Positions 1 through 4,685 are shown, numbered from the stretch's first letter. The stretch: 5,590 nt of DNA from Paludibacteraceae bacterium (GCA_017965125.1 JAGCQO010000184.1:1-5590), one strand, 5' to 3'. The notes: generated by a model from the letters alone, not told the origin. Program-made: numbers and translations.

Positions 1-2
1 AA

Positions 3-977
3 AACGCAATAGTGGCACACGTTGCTGCAATTATTGCGATTGACCTTGCTAAGACAGGCAAAATGCCTGCGTGGTTGCAAGCAGCTCTTAAAGACGTATC
101 TTCATTTGCAGGAAAGAAGATGCCTTGGAATCAAAGATTCTGCAAAGACAACAAAACAAATCCGTGGTTTGATGAGTCATGGGACGAAGAAACACGAGAA
201 AAGGGCGACATTGTAGATAAAATTGCTGAAACAGTAATTAATAAAACAAATGCCATTAACTACAAAGCGCCCACAGGAAATGTGTTTGATATCGTTGATT
301 CCATTCTCGGCTCCAAGGATGGATTAATGATTCAGGGAAGCAAAGGAAAATTAAAGAAAAATGAATTCAGATCTCTTGAAGCAAGAAATTACAGAACGAA
401 AGATACGAATTCTGAAGGAGACGACGAATTCAAACTCATCGAAAAGCTTAAGTCCGACAAGGTCGATGACATTGTGGGTCCGGCTGATTTGATTAGATTC
501 CTTTGGCGGAATCAGGCGAGTCTTGTGTATACGCTTGGCAAAGACGGTAACAACAGTTCTGACAATAACGTTATGCAAAATGCATATTTCGAATTTTGTC
601 ATGACATTCTGATCGATTTTGGATCTTATTGCGGAAACGCAAGATTCATGGCAAAAAGCGAAGACGCTCGTCACAAGTCGAATGTTTGGAAGTTTATGGA
701 TATGGCGTTTGATGAAAACAACGTCATTGGAAGCAGAGCCACAACAGAAGAAGAGAGACAGTCGAAGAAAGCTTCATTTGCTCTGTTCACTGTAAAGATT
801 TTTGCTAATGAACTTTACAACATGGCTTGCGACAGAAAAGGAATTGAAAACAGATGGATTAAACCTTCTCAGGAAACTGAGAATATGGATTGCGCTGATT
901 ATGGTGCTGATCCAGAATATGAATCTATTGACGTTGGATATTCTGATTATGACGTATTTGACTCGTACGAATGCTGA
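3..977 (+). CDS. Unknown protein, 5'-truncated by the window edge
   Basis: The reading frame is open from the first full codon (base 3; Asn-Ala-Ile-Val...) to a TGA at 975-977, giving about 324 visible residues. A GTG at 12 is a possible start but has no visible ribosome binding site and the frame continues upstream, so I treat the gene as cut by the window edge. I do not recognise the family. The visible protein is soluble-looking, with no clear membrane segment. It has a lysine-rich stretch near residues 110-125, a helical, aromatic-rich middle (around residues 155-215) and a strongly acidic, Tyr/Asp-rich C-terminal tail over roughly the last 30 residues. A perfect terminator follows 12 bases after the stop, so this is the last gene of its transcript. 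Codon use is AT-leaning, unlike ssb downstream. No function is proposed. Confidence 0.85.
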   Translation, partial: NAIVAHVAAIIAIDLAKTGKMPAWLQAALKDVSSFAGKKMPWNQRFCKDNKTNPWFDESWDEETREKGDIVDKIAETVINKTNAINYKAPTGNVFDIVDSILGSKDGLMIQGSKGKLKKNEFRSLEARNYRTKDTNSEGDDEFKLIEKLKSDKVDDIVGPADLIRFLWRNQASLVYTLGKDGNNSSDNNVMQNAYFEFCHDILIDFGSYCGNARFMAKSEDARHKSNVWKFMDMAFDENNVIGSRATTEEERQSKKASFALFTVKIFANELYNMACDRKGIENRWIKPSQETENMDCADYGADPEYESIDVGYSDYDVFDSYEC

Positions 978-988
978 TGTTGTTTAAC

Positions 989-1017
989 GGGAGGCTGAAA
1001 AGCCTCCCTCTTTTTTA
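989..1017 (+). terminator. Intrinsic terminator after the first gene
   Basis: A perfect 8-bp stem (GGGAGGCT 989-996 with AGCCTCCC 1001-1008) is closed by a GAAA tetraloop and followed by a T-rich tract (1009-1016). It starts 11 bases after the stop of the first gene. Its 3' end lies only about 20 bases before the ribosome binding site of the next gene. Confidence 0.93.
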
Positions 1018-1050
1018 TTACTTTTCGACTTTGATAAGGAGGATATCACT

Positions 1051-1788
1051 ATGACTACTCGTATTCAGAAACTTCCCGAAACGCTTTGGACCAGGAAGCC
1101 CCTTGATGACAAGAACGTCTACGTTTACTACTGGATCAACAACATTTACCACGTAACGAAAGTTGCTACACCCAAAGAGGCTGACGAGTTTATCTGCCGC
1201 TGCACCAACAAGGGTGTTGGCGCTTTTGCTTCTGCTCCCATTCCTTGCAACAACAATCAGCACGGCGTCTTCGCTTTTTCCGTGGCTGGTCGGACAAAGC
1301 AGTTTGCTCTTGCCAAGAACGTAAATGAGTCTGTCAAGAAAGCTCATGACAGCGTTTTCCAGACAATAACCGATCATAAAAAGGCTGACAACGAAGAGCC
1401 TTGCGCCATCATTGTTGAAGTTAAATATCCTGGCTATAACCGTCTGTATTCTTTCAGGTGCCAGAAATGGCATGAGAAAAACGATACAGTTCGTGTTTAT
1501 ACGAACAACAAGTATCAGTACGTTACGGTTGAAACATGCAGAAAAATGAAAGAAAGCGAGGTGAAAGAGTTGGCAAAAAGATTAGGGTATGACGATATTG
1601 ACGAAGTGGATTCCGATGACGTTCCCCAGAATGAGCCGGAACCTGAAGAAGTCGAATACGAAGAAGACTTCGAAGCCCTTGAAGCGATGAGAGACGCATA
1701 CAGATGTGGTCACGATTATGAAGCAACGTCTTCTGATTGGGATCACGTTCGTGATTGCGAAGGCGAATATGACGATCTTCCGGAATAA
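1051..1788 (+). CDS. Unknown 245-aa protein with acidic C-terminal tail
   Basis: The ATG at 1051 is preceded by a strong AAGGAGG (1036-1042) at 8 bases, which fixes the start; the stop is TAA at 1786-1788. I do not recognise the family with confidence. Residues 119-163 have a beta-rich pattern (a V-x-V-x-Y strand, L-Y-S-F-R-C, then V-R-V-Y-T-N-N-x-Y and V-T-V), loosely like the small beta domain seen in the N-terminal region of PriA and in small phage proteins. A similar strand-turn-strand pattern occurs near residues 22-48 (VYVYYWINN-x-YHVTKV), which may be an internal duplication. Residues 165-180 form a predicted helix, and from residue 181 to the end the chain is very acidic (EPEPEEVEYEEDFEA and following). 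Acidic tails of this kind occur in DNA mimics and protein-interaction tails, but that is inference only. No terminator follows; the gene runs into the structured leader of the 81-aa gene. Confidence 0.88.
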   Translation: MTTRIQKLPETLWTRKPLDDKNVYVYYWINNIYHVTKVATPKEADEFICRCTNKGVGAFASAPIPCNNNQHGVFAFSVAGRTKQFALAKNVNESVKKAHDSVFQTITDHKKADNEEPCAIIVEVKYPGYNRLYSFRCQKWHEKNDTVRVYTNNKYQYVTVETCRKMKESEVKELAKRLGYDDIDEVDSDDVPQNEPEPEEVEYEEDFEALEAMRDAYRCGHDYEATSSDWDHVRDCEGEYDDLPE

Positions 1789-1968
1789 TCATTGAAAATT
1801 CATACACGGGAGCTCCGCGTGAGCTCTCGTAATGAGTCTTCAATGACTCAGGCAGGGCCCTTTAATTTTCCAGCGGGGGAATTTTTCGCTTCGCTCCTGC
1901 TATTCGTTGTCTTACAACGAAAGAAGCAAGGAGCTCCAGCGAGTGTCCACGCGTTTGCGCGGAAAGCC

Positions 1969-2001
1969 CTCGGTCGCAGGCGACCTCGTGCCAGTCCTGC
2001 G
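1969..2001 (+). repeat. UC/UC hairpin element, copy 1
   Basis: The inner stem is GGTCG 1972-1976 with CGACC 1981-1985, loop CAGG. A symmetric internal loop TC (1970-1971) opposite TC (1986-1987) is closed by C1969-G1988; the outer stem has one C-T mismatch. CTGCG lies exactly 8 bases after the final CTCG (1997-2001). It matches the consensus CTCG-NN-CG-YARR-CG-NN-CTCG, N8, CTGCR. Confidence 0.75.
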
Positions 2002-2064
2002 AAGAGCCACATCGACATCTGCGGTGTGAAGCCTCGGAGCACCCGACGGCCCACAAGATAAATT

Positions 2065-2097
2065 CTCGCCCGTAGACGGGCTCGAATGTGGCCTGCA
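2065..2097 (+). repeat. UC/UC hairpin element, copy 2
   Basis: The inner stem is GCCCG 2068-2072 with CGGGC 2077-2081, loop TAGA. TC (2066-2067) opposes TC (2082-2083) and the outer pairs are ATTC/GAAT (2062-2065/2084-2087). CTGCA follows at 2093-2097, again 8 bases after CTCG. Compared with copy 1, two inner base pairs differ on both strands (G-C to C-G and T-A to C-G), so pairing is kept while sequence changes. It lies just upstream of the ribosome binding site of the 81-aa gene. Confidence 0.75.
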
Positions 2098-2123
2098 GAA
2101 AAAATAAAAGGAGGACCCCAGAC

Positions 2124-2369
2124 ATGAAGTACACTACACTCGCAGAAATCATCGACATCAAGGCTGACATCCACAATCAGGAGATCTTTGCCGACGCTCT
2201 CAAGAAGGAGCTTGGCGAGATCATGGCCCGCAGTGTCAACGGAAAGGTCCAGAACGGCGATAAGCACCGCGCAAAGGAGATCGACGAGATCCTCAAAGAG
2301 CAGGCCAAGCACATCGCCAAACAGCAGAAACAGATCGATGCGTTCTATCGCAACAAGTCTGTTGCTTAA
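2124..2369 (+). CDS. Unknown 81-aa charged helical protein
   Basis: The ATG at 2124 has AAAGGAGG (2107-2114) at 9 bases. An in-frame upstream GTG-type start at 2088 would fall inside the RNA hairpin and lacks a ribosome binding site, so 2124 is preferred. The stop is TAA 2367-2369. The protein (begins MKYTTLAEII) is highly charged and almost entirely helix-forming, with a Lys/Gln/Glu-rich heptad-like stretch over residues 45-75 (EIDEILKEQAKHIAKQQKQI) that suggests a coiled coil and oligomerisation. It has no Cys and no membrane segment. I do not recognise the family. Codons mostly end in G or C (ATC, AAG, GAG, CTC), unlike the first gene but like ssb, suggesting high expression. It is framed by long structured RNA on both sides and closed by the terminator at 2624-2657. 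Confidence 0.85.
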   Translation: MKYTTLAEIIDIKADIHNQEIFADALKKELGEIMARSVNGKVQNGDKHRAKEIDEILKEQAKHIAKQQKQIDAFYRNKSVA

Positions 2370-2370
2370 T

Positions 2371-2438
2371 CCTTGTATATACTGTTCAGCGCCCCGGACG
2401 ACAGCGTAGCTACGGTCGGGACGTTGCCTTGTATACAC
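2371..2438 (+). repeat. Pair of near-identical 12-base direct repeats
   Basis: CCTTGTATATAC (2371-2382) and CCTTGTATACAC (2427-2438) differ at one base and lie 56 bases apart, just after the stop of the 81-aa gene. They flank the CGTAGCTACG hairpin. They could be protein-binding or processing sites. Because GTATAC is self-complementary, the two copies can also pair with each other. Confidence 0.5.
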
Positions 2439-2623
2439 AGGGGCACTACATCAAGTTATTGGCAAATCTGGCTTGATGCAGACATGTCCTACAAACAGCT
2501 CTATGTTCTGGATTGTTGCCAGCATGAACGGACATAGCCTGCTTGGGTCGCTGGGGCTTATGGGGCCCCGGCGATTTAAAGATATCACCTCACTATTGAG
2601 TTCTTCATAGTTTTCCTCCTTTT
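2371..2623 (+). other. Structured 3' non-coding region of the 81-aa gene
   Basis: No convincing gene lies between 2370 and 2760. The first part contains a bulged hairpin CCCGGAC/GTCGGG (2393-2399/2415-2420) around the palindrome CGTAGCTACG (2405-2414) and a perfect 7-bp stem CATCAAG/CTTGATG (2449-2455/2472-2478). A long imperfect stem can form between 2501-2508 and 2525-2537. A very stable 9-bp stem CGCTGGGGC/GCCCCGGCG (2549-2557/2565-2573, one G-U) follows. TCCTCCTTTT (2614-2623), just before the terminator, is complementary to AAAAGGAGGA at 2106-2115. It may be a regulatory 3' untranslated region or the source of a small RNA; the function is unknown. Confidence 0.6.
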
Positions 2624-2657
2624 GGGGTTGGCCTGGGAAACCAACCCCCTCTTTTTT
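2624..2657 (+). terminator. Intrinsic terminator ending the 81-aa gene transcript
   Basis: GGGGTTGG (2624-2631) pairs perfectly with CCAACCCC (2641-2648) across a 9-base loop. It is followed by C-T-C and six T's (2652-2657). It ends the unit containing the 245-aa and 81-aa genes. Confidence 0.9.
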
Positions 2658-2663
2658 GATTTC

Positions 2664-2730
2664 AATCCATACGCCATGGATTTTCGGGGCGGAATAATTT
2701 GCCCTCGGCCTATAACGGCCTTCGGGCCGT
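2664..2730 (+). promoter_or_regulatory. Hairpin leader of the 75-aa gene
   Basis: Between the terminator and the ribosome binding site (AAAGGGG, 2745-2751) lie AATCCAT/ATGGATT (2664-2670/2676-2682), a weaker GGGC/GCCC stem, and ACGGCC-TTCG-GGCCGT (2715-2730), a perfect 6-bp stem with a UUCG tetraloop. A third GGCC at 2707-2710 could pair with 2717-2720 instead of 2725-2728, giving a mutually exclusive fold. A promoter must lie nearby if the terminator works, but I could not point to convincing -35/-10 boxes. Confidence 0.5.
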
Positions 2731-2760
2731 AACTGTAGATAAAGAAAGGGGAACACAGAA

Positions 2761-2988
2761 ATGAAAATGGAAGTTCGTTCAACAGAGGGGTTAACCGAAA
2801 TCGGCACGTTCAAATACAGCCAGTGCTTCAGTGCAGATTGCGCCGTTGCAGAAGGTTATCTCTATTCCGACGAAAACGGAAACATGGTTGCAGGAGCGCC
2901 TGTATATCTCAATCCTCATGACACGAGTTTTCAGTTTGTGTGGGTTATCCCCGAAGAAGACGTGTGCGAAATCAATTTTAATAAATAA
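2761..2988 (+). CDS. Unknown 75-aa protein
   Basis: The ATG at 2761 follows AAAGGGG (2745-2751) at 9 bases; the stop is TAA 2986-2988. The protein (begins MKMEVRSTEG) is acidic and appears beta-rich, with aromatic residues spread over residues 18-62 (FKYSQCF, YLYSDENG, VYLNPHD, FQFVWVIP) and three Cys (22, 27, 69). There is no signal peptide or membrane segment. I do not recognise a family. It is the first gene of the rnhA-ssb unit, and rnhA begins 15 bases after its stop. A METK-type alternative start at the third codon (ATG 2767) is possible but sits further from the ribosome binding site. Confidence 0.8.
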   Translation: MKMEVRSTEGLTEIGTFKYSQCFSADCAVAEGYLYSDENGNMVAGAPVYLNPHDTSFQFVWVIPEEDVCEINFNK

Positions 2989-3003
2989 AAGAAAGGAGAA
3001 AAA

Positions 3004-3438
3004 ATGAACGAGGTTTGCATCTACATTGACGGAAGCTGTTCCGGCAATCCAGGTCCGGGAGGATGGAGCGCCGTGTGTGAATGCAACGGAAAGATCAGGC
3101 AGAGCAGCGGGTACGAAAATTACGCCACAAACAACAGCATGGAGCTGAAGGGCGCTATCGGTGCGCTTAAGGCTTTAAGGATCAGAGGGTGTGACGTAAT
3201 TCTTTATACAGATTCTGCTTACCTGATTTCCAACGCAAATCATGACGACGAGTGGCTCATTAAACCCGGACACGCCAACAGGGAACTCTGGATCGAGTAT
3301 CTTCGTATCCGCAACGATGGAAAATACAATGTGAAATTCGTGAAAGTCAAGGCACATTCCGGCAACAAAATGAACGAGCTTGCAGACAAATACGCAAAGC
3401 AGGCATGCATGATCGCAAAGCATTGCGCGAAAGGATGA
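3004..3438 (+). CDS. rnhA: Ribonuclease HI
   Basis: RNase HI cuts the RNA strand of RNA-DNA hybrids, for example primers and R-loops, using two metal ions. All catalytic residues are visible: Asp9 in YIDGSCSGNPGPGGW, Glu47 in SMELKGAI, Asp70 in LYTDSAYL, the flap His118 in VKAHSGN and Asp128 in NELADKYA. These match Asp10, Glu48, Asp70, His124 and Asp134 of the E. coli enzyme. At 144 residues it is close to the usual single-domain length (about 155) and has no N-terminal hybrid-binding domain. The ATG follows AAAGGAG (2992-2998) at 5 bases. The gene sits in a tight run with the 75-aa, 56-aa and 87-aa genes and ssb, consistent with a phage replication module in which it would clear RNA primers. 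An active enzyme is expected. Confidence 0.97.
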   Translation: MNEVCIYIDGSCSGNPGPGGWSAVCECNGKIRQSSGYENYATNNSMELKGAIGALKALRIRGCDVILYTDSAYLISNANHDDEWLIKPGHANRELWIEYLRIRNDGKYNVKFVKVKAHSGNKMNELADKYAKQACMIAKHCAKG

Positions 3439-3444
3439 AGGAAA

Positions 3445-3615
3445 ATGTTTGAGTTCGAGTATGTCAACGGAATAGCTACGATGCCCACAGGGGAAAAGAT
3501 CAGCTTTCCCAACGAGGACGAAGCAAAGAAAGCGTACGAGAAAGAAGAAAACATGATTTACGACGACATGGCTGAAATCTACTCTGAAGTCATTGATTAT
3601 CCGGAGGACTGGTAA
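3445..3615 (+). CDS. Small acidic 56-aa protein of unknown function
   Basis: An ATG at 3445 opens a 56-codon frame ending in TAA at 3613-3615. AAGGA at 3431-3435 (inside the end of rnhA) is 9 bases upstream and a second AAGGA is nearer, so initiation is plausible. The protein begins MFEFEYVNGIATMPTGEKIS, a likely beta hairpin, followed by an acidic helix (residues 22-50) and the end DYPEDW. It is strongly acidic with no Cys. It lies 6 bases after rnhA, and its stop overlaps the start of the 87-aa gene (TAATG), which suggests translational coupling. No family is recognised. The tight spacing and the ribosome binding sites on both sides make it a likely real gene despite its size. Confidence 0.75.
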   Translation: MFEFEYVNGIATMPTGEKISFPNEDEAKKAYEKEENMIYDDMAEIYSEVIDYPEDW

Positions 3616-3878
3616 TGCACATTGTTGATAACGTAATCATACTGGCTCTTATTGTAAGCGCATTCTTTACTGGCAAACACATCTCCGACCGTTACAACGA
3701 AACACTGGTACAGCGCCTTGAATACTATATCCGGCTTATGTCAGCTGAGAAAGGCGTTGGATATGTCGCTCCTCCCGTAAAGCGCCGGTATATGCCGTTG
3801 GGACAGGATTTTATTGACAGGGTAAAAGAGAACGGTCGGGCAATCCAAAAGTTCAAGTCTTCAGACCTGGAAAAATAA
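3615..3878 (+). CDS. Small single-pass membrane protein, 87 aa, unknown
   Basis: The ATG overlaps the previous stop by one base (TAATG) and has GGAGG (3603-3607) at 7 bases; the stop is TAA 3876-3878. Residues 4-19 (VDNVIILALIVSAFFT) form one hydrophobic segment near the N-terminus, followed by a positively charged, mostly helical soluble part, so an N-terminal membrane anchor with a cytoplasmic tail is likely. The C-terminal stretch around residues 54-75 (PPVKRRYMPLGQDF, then DRVKENGRA) resembles a GQ-x-F ... NGRA pattern I associate with small proteins of Firmicutes phages, but I know of no defined function. It is unlikely to be a holin (one segment, long charged tail), though that cannot be excluded. 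No terminator follows; transcription appears to continue into the ssb leader. Confidence 0.8.
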   Translation: MHIVDNVIILALIVSAFFTGKHISDRYNETLVQRLEYYIRLMSAEKGVGYVAPPVKRRYMPLGQDFIDRVKENGRAIQKFKSSDLEK

Positions 3879-3891
3879 TTAACGCTATCCT

Positions 3892-4117
3892 GCATGGTCT
3901 TTACCATGCTTGGAAAAGCTCTCGGTCGTAAACGACCTCGAGCTATATCTGCGGTGATGAAAGAATCACCACGTGGAGTTCACGCGACGCACGTTAAAAG
4001 GTCTGCGTATCACATTCTTTACGCAAGACTGGAGCACCACAAGTATGTGAATGTTCCGACAGCCCGTGATAGCAGATTCTGACGGCCTCATCAGGATCTT
4101 GCGAAACATCAGAGGCT
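3892..4117 (+). ncRNA. Structured RNA leader 2, upstream of ssb
   Basis: The 283-base gap before ssb (3879-4161) has no credible gene but several clear stems. They are GCATGGT/ACCATGC with loop CTTT (3892-3909); the UC/UC-loop hairpin with outer stem AGCTC/GAGCT (3917-3944); GGTGAT/ATCACC (3953-3958/3965-3970); CGTG/CACG (3972-3984); GTCT-GCGTA/TACGC-A-AGAC with one bulged A (4001-4029); CACA/TGTG (4038-4049); and GCCTC/GAGGC (4085-4089/4112-4116). It shares blocks in the same order with leader 1: GGAAA-GC plus the hairpin, ATCTGCGGTG (2017-2026 and 3947-3956), GGAGCACC (2036-2043 and 4031-4038) and CCACAAG (2051-2057 and 4037-4043). The two are probably paralogous RNAs. A role in controlling ssb expression, or as a free RNA, is inference. 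Confidence 0.7.
3921..3953 (+). repeat. UC/UC hairpin element, copy 3
   Basis: The inner stem is GGTCG 3924-3928 with CGACC 3933-3937, loop TAAA. TC (3922-3923) opposes TC (3938-3939) and the outer stem AGCTC/GAGCT (3917-3921/3940-3944) is perfect. CTGCG (3949-3953) is 8 bases after CTCG, as in the other two copies. Confidence 0.75.
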
Positions 4118-4161
4118 CCAACAGAAACCAACTATAAAAGAAATTGTGGAGGTACAAAAGT

Positions 4162-4524
4162 ATGACTACTATCTGTGGCAACATCTCTAAGGAAGCTACT
4201 ACCCGCGTTGTGAAGGTTGGCAACACCGACACGTTTGTGACGGACTTTAACGTTGCTGTGAACCGTGGCTACGGCGAGAACCGTAAGACCAAGTTCTACC
4301 GCATCACGCTCTGGCGCGACCGTGGCACCAAGCTGGCTCCCTACCTGACGAAGGGCCGTCTGGTGTATCTGGAGGGCGAACTCGACGTCTCCGCCTACAT
4401 CGACAAGGACGGCAAGGCTGTCGGTCAGCTCGAGATGGTCAACCCGTACACCATCGACATCAAGGGCAAGAAGCCTGCGAACGAAGATGCCGATGTCTTT
4501 GACGGGAACGAAGTGGAGGGTTAA
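4162..4524 (+). CDS. ssb: Single-stranded DNA-binding protein (OB fold)
   Basis: The protein binds and protects single-stranded DNA during replication and recombination. The 120-residue chain matches the bacterial/phage SSB family: N-terminal strand with GNISKEAT (residues 6-13), TDFNVAVNRG (27-36), the hallmark KFYRITLWRD (44-53), then APYLTKGRLVYLEGEL (59-74), a DKDGK hairpin (81-85) and the last OB-fold strand LEMVNPYTIDIKG (90-102). The C-terminal tail is short and acidic but lacks the canonical DDIPF tip used by cellular SSBs to recruit partners, as is common in phage versions. The ATG at 4162 has GGAGG (4148-4152) at 9 bases; an upstream in-frame TTG (4144) overlaps that site and is rejected. 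Codons mostly end in G or C, as expected for an abundant protein. It is preceded by structured leader 2 and followed by a strong terminator. Confidence 0.95.
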   Translation: MTTICGNISKEATTRVVKVGNTDTFVTDFNVAVNRGYGENRKTKFYRITLWRDRGTKLAPYLTKGRLVYLEGELDVSAYIDKDGKAVGQLEMVNPYTIDIKGKKPANEDADVFDGNEVEG

Positions 4525-4537
4525 TCGTCGAAATTCT

Positions 4538-4575
4538 GGGTGATCGGAACGAAAGTTCCGGTCGCCCTTTTTTTT
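4538..4575 (+). terminator. Strong intrinsic terminator after ssb
   Basis: A 13-bp stem (4538-4550 with 4555-4567, two G-U pairs) has a GAAA tetraloop and eight T's (4568-4575). It lies 13 bases after the ssb stop and closes the 75-aa/rnhA/ssb unit. Confidence 0.95.
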
Positions 4576-4604
4576 AATCGGTTCTTTTTCCTGCGGGCAA
4601 ATTA

Positions 4605-4618
4605 TTTCGGTACCGAAA
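4605..4618. promoter_or_regulatory. 14-bp perfect palindrome, candidate operator
   Basis: TTTCGGTACCGAAA reads the same on both strands. It lies between the ssb terminator and the 99-aa gene, where a promoter for that gene is expected. A dimeric repressor site is plausible but there is no second copy in the window. Confidence 0.4.
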
Positions 4619-4647
4619 AATGAAGTCATTCGAGAATTACCATAAGG

Positions 4648-4677
4648 GAGAGAGAAACATGTCTCTCTTAAGGAGGG
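4648..4677 (+). promoter_or_regulatory. Start-region hairpin and Shine-Dalgarno of the 99-aa gene
   Basis: AGAGAGA (4649-4655) pairs with TCTCTCT (4662-4668), extendable by a G-U pair, with loop AACATG that holds an in-frame ATG (4659). The excellent ribosome binding site AAGGAGGG (4670-4677) abuts the hairpin on its 3' side and points to the TTG at 4686 as the main start. The hairpin could hide the upstream ATG. Confidence 0.55.
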
Positions 4678-4685
4678 TGATTTTT

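Larger units (their letters stand above)
1806..2098 (+). ncRNA. Structured RNA leader 1, upstream of the 81-aa gene
   Basis: This roughly 335-base gap (1789-2123) has no credible gene but is packed with stems. Seen directly: a 10-bp stem 1806-1815/1821-1830 with one G-U; a 6-bp stem TGAGTC/GACTCA (1833-1838/1845-1850); and a long hairpin 1893-1934 made of GCTCCTGCT/AGCAAGGAGC with one bulged A, topped by an 8-bp stem TTCGTTGT/ACAACGAA with a CTT loop. There follow CGCG/CGCG (1950-1961), a UC/UC-loop hairpin (1966-1991), CACATC/GGTGTG (2008-2029) and a second UC/UC hairpin (2062-2087) that can sit inside a CCACA/TGTGG stem. The segment ends just before the AAAGGAGG of the 81-aa gene. It shares ordered sequence blocks with the leader of ssb (3892-4117). 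It could be a 5' untranslated region, a processed small RNA or a cis-regulator. The boundaries are estimates and the family is not recognised. Confidence 0.7.

Noticed and set aside
1018..1473. 151-codon minus-strand frame
   Set aside because: It is antisense to the 245-aa gene, which has an excellent ribosome binding site and codon pattern.
1792..2061. 89-codon + frame through leader 1, sharing KALGRRRPRA with KALGRKRPRA in a frame at 3894-4082
   Set aside because: Five of six differences in the shared 30 bases are at third codon positions, which could hint at coding. But both frames lack a normal start with a ribosome binding site, their remaining residues do not align, and the third copy (2065-2084) changes residues while keeping base pairing. 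The similarity is better explained by the RNA hairpin.
1848..2438. 196-codon frame on the minus strand
   Set aside because: It runs antisense through the hairpin leader and the whole 81-aa gene, whose start and ribosome binding site are clear; it has no ribosome binding site and is a GC-rich shadow.
2592..2626. Minus-strand AAAGGAGG followed by an ATG and a 7-codon frame (MKNSIVR)
   Set aside because: Only seven codons before a stop with no following gene on that strand; the CCTCC tract is more simply read as a + strand element near the terminator.
4132..4629. 165-codon minus-strand frame opposite ssb
   Set aside because: It is the mirror of a GC3-rich coding region and overlaps the strong terminator; ssb is unambiguous.
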